The position numbers and the translations under genes were made by a program. From Neisseria animalis (GTDB lineage Bacteria; Pseudomonadota; Gammaproteobacteria; Burkholderiales; Neisseriaceae), in assembly GCF_900636515.1 (NCBI RefSeq), contig NZ_LR134287.1:1488001-1552000 (forward strand): a stretch of 64,000 nt of DNA, in the 5' to 3' direction. Each line of letters opens with the position of its first letter. Position 1 is the first letter of the stretch. Below are positions 1-9,899 of the stretch, piece after piece. The notes under the pieces are model-generated. The model did not search any database, was not told the DNA's origin, and saw only the letters and a program-made list of their open reading frames with translations.

Positions 1-154
1 AGACGGCAGCGGCGCACGCTTTGCCCTGATTGTCGCCCAAGACGAGCTGGCCAAAAACACCGTTACCCTGAAAGACCTGCAAGGCACACAAGGCCAGCAG
101 ACCATCGCCGCCGCCGATTTGATTAACACTTTACACACATGGAAGAATGCATAA
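1..154 (+). CDS. hisS: Histidine-tRNA ligase, C-terminal end (partial)
   Basis: Only the last 50 or so codons are inside the window. The readable frame starts at base 2 and ends with TAA at 152-154. The encoded tail (GSGARFALIVAQDELAKN, then AAADLINTL near the end) matches the end of the HisRS anticodon-binding domain. The next gene starts on the base after this stop, so the two are translationally adjacent. The hisS-yfgM-der order is the conserved proteobacterial arrangement, which supports the call. Confidence 0.85.
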   Translation, partial: DGSGARFALIVAQDELAKNTVTLKDLQGTQGQQTIAAADLINTLHTWKNA

Positions 155-784
155 ATGGCAGCCCATTTGGAAGAACAACAAGAGTTAGACAACTTCAAAT
201 ATTTTTGGAAGCGTACCGGCCGTTGGATATTCGCCCTGCTGGTTATCGCCGCATTAGGCTACTTGGGCTACACCATGTACCAGCGCCATCTGGTTACCCA
301 AAACCAAGAAGCCGCAGCCGTATTGGAGCAGTTGGTTGAAAAAGCGCAGCAAAACGCCGACCAGCAGCAGCTGAACGCCGATTTGCAAACACTCCAAGAA
401 AACTACCCCAAAACCATTTCCGCCGCCCAAGCCACGCTGATGGCTGCTGCCGCCGAGTTTGATGCAGGCCGCTACGATGTTGCCGCCGGTCACCTGAACT
501 GGGTGTTGAAAAACCAGCAAACCCCGCTGATTCAGGCTTTGGCGGCGCAACGTCTGGCTGTGGTCAACCTTCAGCAGAAAAAATACGATGAAGCACTCGC
601 CGCGTTGAACACCAAAGTAGAAAGCGACTTCGAGCCGCTGCTGCTGGAAACCAAAGGCGATGTTTACGCCGCGCAAAACAAAAAACAAGAAGCCCTGCAA
701 AACTACGAACAGGCTTTGGCCAAGCTGCCCAAAGAAGCGGCCGGACGCGAATTGCTGCAAATGAAAATCGACGCGCAAAAATAA
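155..784 (+). CDS. yfgM: YfgM-type tetratricopeptide inner-membrane protein
   Basis: 209 aa, the normal length for YfgM. A short cytoplasmic N-terminus is followed by one membrane segment (about residues 24-43, FALLVIAALGYLGYTMYQ) and a periplasmic helical-repeat domain rich in Ala, Gln and Glu. In E. coli YfgM contacts the SecYEG translocon and the chaperone PpiD and helps pass secreted proteins onward; that role is inferred here from family and position. ATG follows the hisS stop without a gap. der lies downstream after 280 bp holding uptake sequences; bamB, which sits between yfgM and der in E. coli, is absent here. Confidence 0.85.
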   Translation: MAAHLEEQQELDNFKYFWKRTGRWIFALLVIAALGYLGYTMYQRHLVTQNQEAAAVLEQLVEKAQQNADQQQLNADLQTLQENYPKTISAAQATLMAAAAEFDAGRYDVAAGHLNWVLKNQQTPLIQALAAQRLAVVNLQQKKYDEALAALNTKVESDFEPLLLETKGDVYAAQNKKQEALQNYEQALAKLPKEAAGRELLQMKIDAQK

Positions 785-1064
785 GCCGTCTGCAAATACC
801 GCAGTTTCAGCATTGCCATAACACCGCCGTCATTCCCGCACCCTCGGAGTACATACTGATTTCAAACAACGCATTCCCGCGTAAAGTTGTCGAAACAGGC
901 TGTGAATTCCGACCTTGCGGCAATGGCGGCTTAACCGCTTGATTGTATTTGACAAACATTCAAGCAAACCCCAAACCCTTAAATACCGGATACCCCTATT
1001 TGCAGACGGCCTTTACCCTTTATGCCGTCTGCAAATACCGCACCACCGAAAGCATATTAAGAAA

Positions 1065-2534
1065 ATGAAACCCACCATTGCCCTTGTCGGCCGTCCCAAT
1101 GTCGGTAAATCCACCCTGTTCAACCGCCTGACCCGTACCAAAGACGCGCTGGTACACGACTTACCCGGCCTGACCCGCGACCGCCACTACGGGCACGGCA
1201 AAGTGGGCAGCAAGCCCTATCTCGTTATCGACACCGGCGGCTTCGAACCTGTCGTCGACAGCGGCATTCTGCACGAAATGGCAAAGCAAACCCTGCAAGC
1301 CGTCGATGAAGCCGATGCCGTTGTTTTCTTGGTGGATGCGCGTACCGGTCTGACCCCGCAAGACAAAATCATCGCCGACAGACTGCGCCAAAGCCCCCGA
1401 CCCGTCTATCTCGCCGTCAACAAAGGCGAAGGCGGCAACAAAGCCGTTTTATCCGCCGAATTTTACGAACTCGCACTCGGAGAACCCCACGTCATCTCCG
1501 GCGCGCACGGTGATGGCGTGTACTATCTGATTGAAGAAATTTTGGAAAACTTCCCCGAGCCGGAAGAAGAAGCCAAAGAGCCGAAACACCCCGTATTTGC
1601 CGTAATCGGCAGACCCAATGTCGGCAAATCCACACTGGTTAACGCCATTCTCGGAGAAGAGCGTGTCATCGCTTTCGACATGGCAGGAACCACCCGCGAC
1701 AGTATCCATATTGATTTTGAGCGTGACGGCAAACCGTTTACCATCATCGACACCGCCGGCGTACGCCGGCGCGGAAAAGTCGAAGAAGCCGTAGAAAAAT
1801 TCTCAGTCATCAAAGCCATGCAGGCCGTAGAAGCCTCCAATGTCGCCGTCTTGGTACTGGACGCGCAGCAAGACATCGCCGACCAAGATGCCACCATCGC
1901 CGGTTTTGCCCTCGAAGCCGGACGCGCACTGGTAGTGGCCGTCAACAAATGGGACGGAATCAGCGAAGAACGCCGGGAACAAGTCAAGCGCGACATCAAC
2001 CGCAAACTGTATTTCCTCGACTTTGCCAAATTCCACTTCATTTCCGCCCTCAAAGAACGCGGCATAGACGGCCTGTTTGAAAGCATACAATCCGCCTACA
2101 ACGCCGCCATGATCAAAATGCCGACGCCGAAAATTACCCGTGTACTGCAAAGCGCTATCGAACGCCAACAACCGCCGCGTTCAGGATTGGTGCGCCCGAA
2201 AATGCGCTATGCCCACCAAGGCGGCATGAATCCGCCCGTTATCGTTATCCACGGCAACTCGCTGCAAGCCATTTCCGACAGCTACACCCGCTACCTCACA
2301 CAAACCTTCCGCAAAGCCTTCAACCTGCAAGGCACACCGTTGCGTATCCAATACAACGTATCGGAAAACCCCTACGAAGAAGCCGCCGACAAACCAAAGA
2401 AAAAACCACTACGCCGCGTATCTTTAAGCAACCGCATTGAAAAACGCGAAAACCGCAAAGAAGAAAAATCCCGCAACAGCGGCGGCAAATCTAAAAAACG
2501 TCAAGTGAGCATAAAGAAACAGCACAGTAAATAA
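1065..2534 (+). CDS. der: Ribosome biogenesis GTPase Der (EngA)
   Basis: 489 aa with two tandem GTPase domains, unique to Der, and a C-terminal KH-like domain. The first P-loop (GRPNVGKS) is at residues 9-16 and the second identical P-loop is near residue 180. DTGGF and DTAGV are the switch-II motifs, and NKWD is the second guanine-specificity motif. The protein acts in 50S subunit assembly. The start is the ATG at 1065 (MKPTIALVG); the frame is open back to 915, but that stretch is intergenic sequence with uptake words and has no family similarity. The C-terminus is Lys-rich, typical of neisserial Der. A hairpin follows at 2623. Confidence 0.96.
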   Translation: MKPTIALVGRPNVGKSTLFNRLTRTKDALVHDLPGLTRDRHYGHGKVGSKPYLVIDTGGFEPVVDSGILHEMAKQTLQAVDEADAVVFLVDARTGLTPQDKIIADRLRQSPRPVYLAVNKGEGGNKAVLSAEFYELALGEPHVISGAHGDGVYYLIEEILENFPEPEEEAKEPKHPVFAVIGRPNVGKSTLVNAILGEERVIAFDMAGTTRDSIHIDFERDGKPFTIIDTAGVRRRGKVEEAVEKFSVIKAMQAVEASNVAVLVLDAQQDIADQDATIAGFALEAGRALVVAVNKWDGISEERREQVKRDINRKLYFLDFAKFHFISALKERGIDGLFESIQSAYNAAMIKMPTPKITRVLQSAIERQQPPRSGLVRPKMRYAHQGGMNPPVIVIHGNSLQAISDSYTRYLTQTFRKAFNLQGTPLRIQYNVSENPYEEAADKPKKKPLRRVSLSNRIEKRENRKEEKSRNSGGKSKKRQVSIKKQHSK

Positions 2535-2622
2535 AACCATTCTGTATAATCAATCCGTACTACCATCAGCAAACAATGGCCGGGTTATTTGTATTCACAT
2601 ATAATACATACCTTCCAGCCCT

Positions 2623-2660
2623 AAAAAGCCGTCTGAAATTCAAACTTCAGACGGCTTTTT
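2623..2660. terminator. Bidirectional terminator made of inverted uptake sequences (CTGAA form)
   Basis: A 15-bp perfect stem (AAAAAGCCGTCTGAA and its complement) with flanking A and T runs lies between convergent der and the DUF2075 gene. It uses the GCCGTCTGAA word, not the CTGCA form that dominates the window. Confidence 0.8.
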
Positions 2661-2769
2661 ATCTACCATGCTATGATATAAGTGAACAAACATTATGCAT
2701 CAATCTCGACATCACAAAGATATTAATAGGAAGTTTACAATCCATTACAACAAACTTGTTTATAGAAGT

Positions 2770-4722
2770 TTAATGCTTCAACTCTCTTAAACCAGCCTCA
2801 ACCAAAAATTGATAAGTGTCATCATAAAAACATTTCGCTCGCGTTGGGTCGTCATCACTGCCTTCGGGAAGCCAGATTACCATGCCTTGTCTAGCGCGCG
2901 TTAAGAGAACGCGATACGCATTTTTTAAGTAATTTTGTGCGCTGGCTTGACACACGTTTTGCCATCTACTGCCTTTAAACGCGCGATAATTCCATTGCTG
3001 CGTAGTTGAATCGTAATAAAAATTACTGTCCCAGCCTACGCAAACCCAGTCCAGCTCAAGACCTTGCACGTCAAATTCCGTCGCAACATCTTCTAAATAA
3101 TAAGACGATCGCACGTCATCATCGGTATTTAAAAACCAATGATTGACGTCTATTTCGTTTTTTACGTTCACACCAAGCGCTTTGAGGCGTCGCCCACCTG
3201 ATGAAGCGATTAAGCCAAACCGCTCGCTGCCTTTAGCGCGCTGTTTTAACCACTGTTTGGCCGTCTGCAAATCGCGCGTAAGTACAATGGGATAATCTTG
3301 TTTAATTTGCTGATAAAGTGCTTGCGCAGCTTGAATGTCAGCGTCCAGCAGCGCATGAACAAATTCGGAGAGTTTTTCACAGCGAAAAGAGCGCACAGAA
3401 GTTGCCAAATGCAAAGCGGTTTTTTCGTGTCCGGTGCCAATCAGCCAGTCGGTCAGCTCTGGATTATTTAGATAATGTGCCTCTTTAATGATTTGTTCTG
3501 AAAAATAAACTTGCCATTTTGGGTAATCATTTTTTAATGCTGCCACCCATTCGCTAAGCCCCGCCTCACCTGTGTTAATTTCTTGCCCGCCGCCAATCAG
3601 GCAAACAATCACGCACCAGTCTTGGTGTCTGTCCATCACGTTGATTAAAAAGTGAGGTTCTGATTGTGAAAAATCGAGAAGTCCGCGTTTGCGCTGCATA
3701 AAGCTGCTGGTTTGCTCTTGATTCCATGCACGCTGCGCTTCGTCAAATACCACAACTTTTTCAGTGGGTACCGATGGATTTTTAAGGTATTCATCGCGAA
3801 AATGATGAATGTTTTGCACAAAAGCCTTGACGTGGCGCTCTGCCTCGCTCTTTTTGATGTTTTGATTTACAGCGGCATTACGGGTTAATGCTTCACGAAG
3901 TACCGAAACCAGCGGCCCATTGCCAGACAAAAACACGGCGTGTTCATTTTCGTCGGTTTTCAGTCGTTCGTTGGCGATGTTTAGCCCGGCCAGCGTTTTG
4001 CCTGCGCCCGGCACACCGGTGATAAAACAAATCGCTTTTTGCTTGTACGTTTTGGCCTGTTCAATAATCTGGCTGATACATTTTGCCGTCGTGGAAAGGT
4101 TTTCCGCCCCGGCGTCCGAGCGGGTGATTTCATGCACATCATGCCCGTGATATAAGGCTTGCGCGGCTTCTACAATCGTTGGCGTCGGCTTATAGCTGGC
4201 TTACTCCCACTGGCTAGGATTGATGGCCGGCTTGGTGTCAAAAGTGCGGATAAATTGGGCAAAATTATCTTTATTTAGACAGACCGCCGTTTTTAAATCC
4301 AGTGCTTCGGGGAAATTCAAACGAGCGTTTGGCGCATGCTCGGCCAGCAAAACCGGAATCAATGTTTTATCATGGCTGCCTGCATGAAAGTTTTTTAAAT
4401 CCAAGGCATAATCAACAACTTGGGTAATGCCTTGGCGGTGGAAACTTTCGCTACCGATTTTAAATTCCAATACAATGATTTTATCGCCAATGATCAAAAT
4501 ATTATCCACTCGGCGCCCCATGCGTGGAATGCTAAATTCAAAATAAATATGCCCATCGATGCCCGCCAAGCCATTTTTTAATAGCTCAATTTGCGTACAC
4601 CACGCATTACGCTGCGTGTCCTCCAAACTACGATTTTGGTGGTGCATGGACAATTTTCCCAGAATGTTTTCTGGCGATTCTTGGATAAAATTAGCAATGG
4701 TGTTTTGGTAATATGCGCGCAT
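2770..4722 (-). pseudogene. DUF2075 / Schlafen-group-3-like nuclease-helicase split by an in-frame stop
   Basis: Read from 4722 to 2770 this is one 651-codon frame broken by a single TAA at 4201-4203. The upstream piece (173 aa) ends NPSQWE. After the stop the same frame continues ASYKPTPTIVEAAQAL and then runs 455 aa from a GTG at 4137. The first part carries a PD-(D/E)XK-like signature (RRVDNILII then VLEFKIG). The second has Walker A (TGVPGAGKT) and Walker B (VVFDEAQRA), as in the DUF2075 helicase family. An intact family member would be a P-loop NTPase with a fused nuclease-like domain; its function is not established. The stop may be a recent loss of function, or the halves could be made separately from the GTG. 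Base composition is AT-richer than its neighbours. Confidence 0.75.
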
Positions 4723-4773
4723 AATATCTTCAAAAATCAGGATATCTGGTTATCTTGGCGATAAAACCTAATA

Positions 4774-5112
4774 TCAATGATGACACCGGCAATCATCAGC
4801 ATGATGATGTTCTTGACAAGACGTTGCTGCTTCGCGCCAAGCATCGTCATCGCCTTCAAACTCTTCTACTGCATCAAATTCACCATTTTCTACCATTTCC
4901 ACCAACTCTTCCAAAGAGTGCGCCCCTTCTACCCAAAAACACGGGATATCCGGTGGGGTATTCGGAGCAAGCAATGCGGCGATTCCATTATGCCAAGCTA
5001 CCCAGTATCCGTTGGCAGTCTCGATAAAATGTGCTTCAGGGTGGATGGTTTCGTTTTCAGTATTGACCAGCATACGTTCAGCAACTGCTTTTTGATATGG
5101 CAGAATATTCAT
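4774..5112 (-). CDS. Small acidic protein with His/Cys-rich tail, function unknown
   Basis: 112 aa, not a family I can name. The body is acidic (ELVEMVENGEFDAVEEFEGDDD) and the last 15 residues, CQEHHHADDCRCHH, hold three Cys and five His, suggesting metal binding. It sits 51 bp upstream of the interrupted nuclease-helicase on the same strand, so the two probably form an operon. It is AT-richer than the core genes around it. A 13-bp inverted repeat lies beyond its 5' flank at 5341. The metal-binding idea is inference from composition only. Confidence 0.6.
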   Translation of the reverse strand: MNILPYQKAVAERMLVNTENETIHPEAHFIETANGYWVAWHNGIAALLAPNTPPDIPCFWVEGAHSLEELVEMVENGEFDAVEEFEGDDDAWREAATSCQEHHHADDCRCHH

Positions 5113-5340
5113 TTTCTTTCCTTAAAATCAAACCGGTTCATATTGTATCAGGCTGCCAGCGTAAAAGTAAAAATATGCGGTGTAAAGTATGTGCTTAATC
5201 TAAAACGGTAATCCTGCTTGCTGGGAAATCGGATACATGTGCAAATTTTTCATTGCATTTTTATTTTTCATGCAATGGGTTTAACGGTTTATTTTGTTCT
5301 GCTTTCAGCTTTTCGAAAAACTGCTCTATTCCATCAAATA

Positions 5341-5387
5341 AAACAGCGTTTACCCGACCTTGTTTAAGGTTTTTGTAAACGCTGTTT
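5341..5387. terminator. 13-bp inverted repeat, probable terminator after cysH
   Basis: AAACAGCGTTTAC and its exact complement are separated by 21 bases just downstream of the cysH stop. The stem reads into T-rich sequence on the minus strand, consistent with termination. Confidence 0.6.
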
Positions 5388-5404
5388 CAATCTTTGTTTT
5401 GTTT

Positions 5405-6136
5405 TTATTTATGCAAACCACATTCTTTGCTGTCTTTGCTTTCCCACCACCAGCGGCCGGAGCGGATGTTCTCTCCCTGCTTGACCGGACGGGTACAGGG
5501 TTCGCAGCCGATACTGGGATAACCTTGCCGGTACAAATCATTTAAAGGTACATCGTTTGCTTGTGCGTATGCCCAAACATCGGTTTCTTCCCAATCAAAA
5601 ATCGGGTTGAACTTGGCAATATCGCGCGCATGGTCGTGTTCTTCAAAGGCCAGCTCGCTGCGTGTGTCGGACTGGCTGCGCCGCTGTCCTGTCAGCCATG
5701 CGGGAGCGGTTGCCAATGCGCGGTTGAGTGGTTCGATTTTTCTGATATGGCAGCAACGGCGGCGCAGTTCTACTCTGTCATACATGGCGGTTGCGCCGAA
5801 TTGCTGCTCGAATTCGGCTGCATCGTCTGCTATCGGGTGGAATACTTCCAGTTTGATTGGGTAACGCGTATTGGTAGCGGCAATCAGTGCTTCGGTTTCG
5901 GCATTGAGTTTGCCGGTATGCAGGGTAATGATGCGGATTGGCAGTTGCAGACGGCATATCATGTCGGTAATTACCATATCTTCTACCGCAAGGCTGGAGG
6001 CGAATACGGCTTGCGGGAAGCGCTCGGCAATGATACGTAAACGCTGCTCTAATAAGGTTGTCCGTTCAGGAAGGCGTTGTTTGTCCGTATCGGCTACTTC
6101 GGGAATGGTCCACAACTGCGGGCGGAATGATGACAT
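5405..6136 (-). CDS. cysH: Assimilatory (phospho)adenylylsulfate reductase, 4Fe-4S type
   Basis: 243 aa from the ATG at 6136 (MSSFRPQLWTI). The frame is open further upstream to 6274, but that part crosses uptake sequences and overlaps the end of dinB. The enzyme reduces activated sulfate to sulfite in cytoplasmic sulfate assimilation. Two cysteine pairs (RRRCCHIRK and GCEPCTRPV) form the 4Fe-4S cluster site found in the APS-accepting group, and the catalytic Cys is in the C-terminal SKECGLHK motif. A CysJ gene lies 1.9 kb away on the other strand. Whether APS or PAPS is used cannot be settled from sequence, though the cluster favours APS. Confidence 0.92.
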   Translation of the reverse strand: MSSFRPQLWTIPEVADTDKQRLPERTTLLEQRLRIIAERFPQAVFASSLAVEDMVITDMICRLQLPIRIITLHTGKLNAETEALIAATNTRYPIKLEVFHPIADDAAEFEQQFGATAMYDRVELRRRCCHIRKIEPLNRALATAPAWLTGQRRSQSDTRSELAFEEHDHARDIAKFNPIFDWEETDVWAYAQANDVPLNDLYRQGYPSIGCEPCTRPVKQGENIRSGRWWWESKDSKECGLHK

Positions 6137-6163
6137 GGCGGTAATCCTGTTGCTTTTCGGGAA

Positions 6164-6201
6164 TTTGCAGACGGCCTTTTGAGGGTAATGCCGTCTGCAA
6201 A
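6164..6201. terminator. Inverted uptake-sequence hairpin after dinB
   Basis: TTTGCAGACGGC and GCCGTCTGCAAA face each other across 14 bases, between the dinB stop and the cysH start. Confidence 0.55.
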
Positions 6202-6264
6202 ATAAGGGTTTGCGCCATTGTCCGACTCTTGGGGTGAGAATGGAAAGAATACTTCTCTCTTTCT

Positions 6265-7323
6265 TTATAACCAAAGTGATTGTTGCTGGTTCTTCGGCAA
6301 CAAATGGCTGACACCTATGCCAATCAGCCGGAATGCGTCTTCGGTTTGCGGCGGTACGCGCTGAGCCAAAGTATATGCGGCTTGCAGCAGTGCCTTGCTG
6401 TCAGGCAGGGCGGAGGAGTAGGTCAGCGAGCGGGTGATGATTCGGAAATCATGGGTTTTCAGCTTGAGCGTTACGCTTTTTGCGTCAACATTTTTACGCT
6501 GTATTTGCCGCCATAAATCTTCTGCCAAATGCGGCAGATGCTGGAGGGTCATTTGCAGGGGAATATCTTCAGGAAGGGTGATTTCGGTTGAAATCTGCAA
6601 GCGTTCGGCCCGCGGCTGCACCGGACGCTCGTCGATACCGCGTGCCAAATCGTACAGGCGGTATCCGTAGCGGCCGAAATAGTGAACCAGCTCCCCGCGC
6701 CCGAATCCCTTTAAGTCTCCGGCGGTATGCATACCGAGCGACTGCATTTTTTTCAAGGTAACCTTGCCTACGCCGGGAATTTTACCCAGCGGCAGTTTGT
6801 CTAAAAATGCGGGAACTTTTTGCGGAGGCAAAACAAATTGCCCGTTCGGTTTGCGCCAATCTGAAGCAATTTTAGCCAGAAATTTGTTGGGCGCGACACC
6901 TGCCGAAGCCGTCAGCCCTGTTTCTTCCAGAATCTCTGCCCGGATTGTGCGCGCCACTTCGCTGGCATAGGGAATATTTTGGAAATTTGCCGTTACATCA
7001 AGATACGCCTCGTCCAGCGACAAAGGTTCGATTAAATCCGTATGCCGTCTGAACACCGCATGGATTTGTGCCGAAACGCGGCGGTACAAATCGAAATGCG
7101 GCGGAATAAAGACTGCCTGCGGACAAAGACGCTTGGCGGTCAGTGCCGACATGGCCGAATGCAGGCCAAACTGCCGCGCCTCGTATGAAGCGGCACAAAC
7201 AACCGACCTTGCACCCTCCCATGCCACCACCACCGGCAAGCCTTTGAGATGCGGCTGCTCGCGCAACTCTACCGAAGCATAGAATGCGTCCATATCGATA
7301 TGAATGATTTTGCGTTCAGACAT
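6265..7323 (-). CDS. dinB: DNA polymerase IV
   Basis: 352 aa Y-family polymerase for translesion synthesis. The start is the ATG at 7323 (MSERKIIHIDMDAFYASVE); the IDMDAFYASVE motif holds the first catalytic Asp, and SLDEAYLD near residue 102 holds the Asp-Glu pair. A helix-hairpin-helix (LGKIPGVGKVT) follows, then the little-finger domain. The tail LLPKNQQQSLWL looks like a C-terminal sliding-clamp-binding peptide (QxSLWL). No LexA box was seen; Neisseria generally lack a classical SOS response. Confidence 0.95.
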   Translation of the reverse strand: MSERKIIHIDMDAFYASVELREQPHLKGLPVVVAWEGARSVVCAASYEARQFGLHSAMSALTAKRLCPQAVFIPPHFDLYRRVSAQIHAVFRRHTDLIEPLSLDEAYLDVTANFQNIPYASEVARTIRAEILEETGLTASAGVAPNKFLAKIASDWRKPNGQFVLPPQKVPAFLDKLPLGKIPGVGKVTLKKMQSLGMHTAGDLKGFGRGELVHYFGRYGYRLYDLARGIDERPVQPRAERLQISTEITLPEDIPLQMTLQHLPHLAEDLWRQIQRKNVDAKSVTLKLKTHDFRIITRSLTYSSALPDSKALLQAAYTLAQRVPPQTEDAFRLIGIGVSHLLPKNQQQSLWL

Positions 7324-7353
7324 GGCAAGTGGAAACTTCAAACATTCAGCAAA

Positions 7354-7671
7354 CTAGTGCAGCACCGCCATACCGTCGGGATTGACCGCCAACACGCCGT
7401 CTGTATTTCGGAAATACGCTGCCGCCTCGCTCGGCGAAACTCCCTGCGGTACACGGACGGCAATACCGTTGAAATTTTTGTACTCATACACGACTTCCAC
7501 ACCATAATCACGGGCAGCACGCAGCAAGGCCGCCTTTCCTGTTTCCGGCGTATAAAAAACAATCAGATTGCTACCGCCCCCAATATCCGCCGCCGTCCCA
7601 ACCGGCGCATGCCCGCAGGCAGCAAGCATCAAAGCAACAGCAGTTGTATAAAATCTTTTAAAAATACCCAT
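7354..7671 (-). CDS. Lipoprotein with inhibitor-I9-like fold (putative)
   Basis: 105 aa from ATG 7671 (MGIFKRFYTTAVALMLAACGH). A signal peptide ends in the lipobox LAAC, so it is probably a lipid-anchored envelope protein. The mature part (IVFYTPETGKAALLRAARDYG, then VVYEYKNFNGIAVRVP, then NTDGVLAVNPD) resembles the beta-alpha-beta propeptide/inhibitor I9 domain of subtilisin-type proteases. That similarity is by eye. No protease gene is adjacent. Its stop is 30 bp upstream of dinB on the same strand. Confidence 0.6.
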   Translation of the reverse strand: MGIFKRFYTTAVALMLAACGHAPVGTAADIGGGSNLIVFYTPETGKAALLRAARDYGVEVVYEYKNFNGIAVRVPQGVSPSEAAAYFRNTDGVLAVNPDGMAVLH

Positions 7672-8043
7672 TGTAAGCCGTCTGCAAAATAAGAGTGGCA
7701 GTTTACCATTTTTCAGACAGTATGGCAGCGGCCTTTTGCCAAAGTAAAACATTTAAACCATATCAATCAAAATCTTATAAAAATTTTCTCAAGATAAAAC
7801 CTTGCTGTTTTGCCGTTTGCGTTATAACAAAATTGCATTACAACCAAACAAACCATTCTTTCCTTTTTGCAGACGGCATGTATAAAGTAACGCCGACAAA
7901 TTGCCGCAATACGGGCAAACCGATACCCTCTGTGAAGCAGCGGAAACAACAGGCATGATAATGCCGTCTGCATATCCGGCAGTACCTTCCCAACCCGATG
8001 CCTGATGCAATGTTCCTGCCGCTGCGACCAAAAAGGAAAACCC
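7672..8043. other. Intergenic region between the lipoprotein gene and cysJ
   Basis: This divergent promoter region carries uptake words near 7678, 7868 and 7962. It has AT-rich stretches, but I see no recognisable operator, RNA or coding signal. Confidence 0.5.
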
Positions 8044-9828
8044 ATGACCCAAGCCAATCCGCTTCCTGCTGAAATTTCAGCGCAACTTTCCACGCTTTCT
8101 CCTACCCAACTTGCATGGCTTTCCGGCTATTGCTGGGCGCAAAGCCAAGGCAATGCCGCCGCCAACATATCCGCCGCCTTTGCTGCCGAAGCGACCGCCC
8201 CTGCCGCCGCCCGCCGCGTAACCGTATTATCCGCCTCGCAAACCGGCAATGCCCGCCGCGTTGCCGAAACCTTGCACGGCAAGCTGGAAGAAGCAGGCAT
8301 CACCGCACGCTTGGCCGGAGCAGCCGATTTCAAAAGCAAAACCCTGCCCGATGAAGACATCGTATTGTTGGTAACGTCCACCCAAGGCGAAGGCGAGCCG
8401 CCCGAAGAAGCCCTGCCACTGTACAAATTTTTGTTTGGCAAAAAAGCCCCCGACTTGAGCAAACTGACCTTTGCCGTATTGGGCTTAGGCGATTCTTCTT
8501 ATCCGAAATTCTGCCAAGCAGGTAAAGATTTCGACGAAAAACTCGCCGCTCTGGGCGCAAGCCGTCTACATGATGTCGGTATTTGCGACTTGGAATATCA
8601 AACCGCCGCCGATGCATGGATTGACGCCATTGTTCCCAAAGTAACCGGACTGGCCGCACAATCCTCTCCCGCCTCTGCCCAATCTGTCGCAGCACAGGCA
8701 ACCGCCGCTGCCGTGTACACCAAAGAGCAGCCGCTGACCGCCAGCCTGTCGGTACGCCAAAAAATCACCTCGCGCAATGCTGAAAAAGACGTAGAGCACA
8801 TCGAAATCGACTTGAGCGGTTCAGGTTTGCAATACCAAGCAGGCGATGCCTTGGGCATATGGCCGCTGAATGCTCCCGAGTTGGTTAAAGAAATTTTAGA
8901 GTTAAATCAACTTTCCGGCAGCGAGCCGATTACGCTCCCCAACGGCAACGAAACCGATATTCAGACGGCATTGAGCGAGTTTGCCGACATTACCCAGATT
9001 ACCCCCGCATTCGTACAGCAGTATGCCGAACTCAGTGGCAGCGCAGACTTACAATCGATTGCCGGAAATGCCGAAACATTGGATACCTTCCTTGCCGCTA
9101 CTCCGCCTGTCGGCGTGCTGGCGCAATACCCGCACATTCTCGATGCACAAACCCTGTTCGGCTTATTCCGCCCGCAAACTCCCCGTCTGTATTCCATCGC
9201 CTCTGCACAAGACGAAGTCGGCGAAGAAGTCCATCTGACTGTCGGTGTCGTACGTTTCGAACACCACAGCAACACCTATACCGGAGCGGCTTCCGGCTTT
9301 CTCGGCAGCCGTTTGGAAGAAGGCGACAGCGTACGCGTATTTGTCGAACCCAATCCGCACTTCCGTCTGCCGCAAAACGGCAGCACCCCGATTATCATGA
9401 TTGGCGCAGGTACCGGTATCGCCCCGTTCCGTTCTTTCATGCAACAGCGCGCCGCCAACGGAGACGAAGGCAAAAACTGGCTGATTTTCGGCAACCAGCG
9501 TTTTACAGACGACTTCCTCTATCAAACCGAATGGCAGCAATTCCGCAAAGACGGCCTGCTGACCCGCGCCGATCTTGCTTGGAGCAGACAGGGAGCGGAA
9601 AAAGTATATGTTCAGCATAAGATTACTGCCAATGCCGCCGAAGTATGGGCATGGCTGCAGCAAGGCGCACATCTCTACGTTTGCGGCGATGCCGGACGAA
9701 TGGCACGCGATGTCGAAGAAGCACTGCTTGCCGTGATTGCCGAACAAGGCGGTCTCAGCCGCGACGAAGCCGAAGATTATCTCAACGACTTACGCGAAGA
9801 CAAACGCTACCAACGCGACGTGTATTGA
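8044..9828 (+). CDS. cysJ: Sulfite reductase [NADPH] flavoprotein alpha-component
   Basis: 594 aa, close to E. coli CysJ. It moves electrons from NADPH through FAD and FMN to the CysI haemoprotein that reduces sulfite to sulfide. Flavodoxin domain first (SQTGNARRVAE near residue 61, STQGEGEPPEE near 110), then the FAD domain with RLYSIASAQ, then the NADPH-binding domain (GAGTGIAPFRSF, VYVCGDAGRMARDVEE-like segment), ending with the typical DKRYQRDVY tail. ATG 8044 was chosen because residues before it are not family-like. cysI is not downstream; a terminator hairpin follows immediately. Confidence 0.96.
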   Translation: MTQANPLPAEISAQLSTLSPTQLAWLSGYCWAQSQGNAAANISAAFAAEATAPAAARRVTVLSASQTGNARRVAETLHGKLEEAGITARLAGAADFKSKTLPDEDIVLLVTSTQGEGEPPEEALPLYKFLFGKKAPDLSKLTFAVLGLGDSSYPKFCQAGKDFDEKLAALGASRLHDVGICDLEYQTAADAWIDAIVPKVTGLAAQSSPASAQSVAAQATAAAVYTKEQPLTASLSVRQKITSRNAEKDVEHIEIDLSGSGLQYQAGDALGIWPLNAPELVKEILELNQLSGSEPITLPNGNETDIQTALSEFADITQITPAFVQQYAELSGSADLQSIAGNAETLDTFLAATPPVGVLAQYPHILDAQTLFGLFRPQTPRLYSIASAQDEVGEEVHLTVGVVRFEHHSNTYTGAASGFLGSRLEEGDSVRVFVEPNPHFRLPQNGSTPIIMIGAGTGIAPFRSFMQQRAANGDEGKNWLIFGNQRFTDDFLYQTEWQQFRKDGLLTRADLAWSRQGAEKVYVQHKITANAAEVWAWLQQGAHLYVCGDAGRMARDVEEALLAVIAEQGGLSRDEAEDYLNDLREDKRYQRDVY

Positions 9829-9851
9829 CAAACAACCTCCCGTTATACGCC

Positions 9852-9899
9852 AAAGGCCGTCTGCATATGGCGCAACCCGCCGATTTGCAGACGGCCTTT
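9852..9899 (+). terminator. Inverted uptake-sequence terminator after cysJ
   Basis: AAAGGCCGTCTGCA and its complement form a 14-bp stem followed by a T run, 24 bp after the cysJ stop. Confidence 0.8.

Noticed and set aside
915..1064. Possible N-terminal extension of Der
   Set aside because: The frame is open but the 50 residues resemble translated uptake-sequence spacer, and the family starts at MKPTIALVG (1065).
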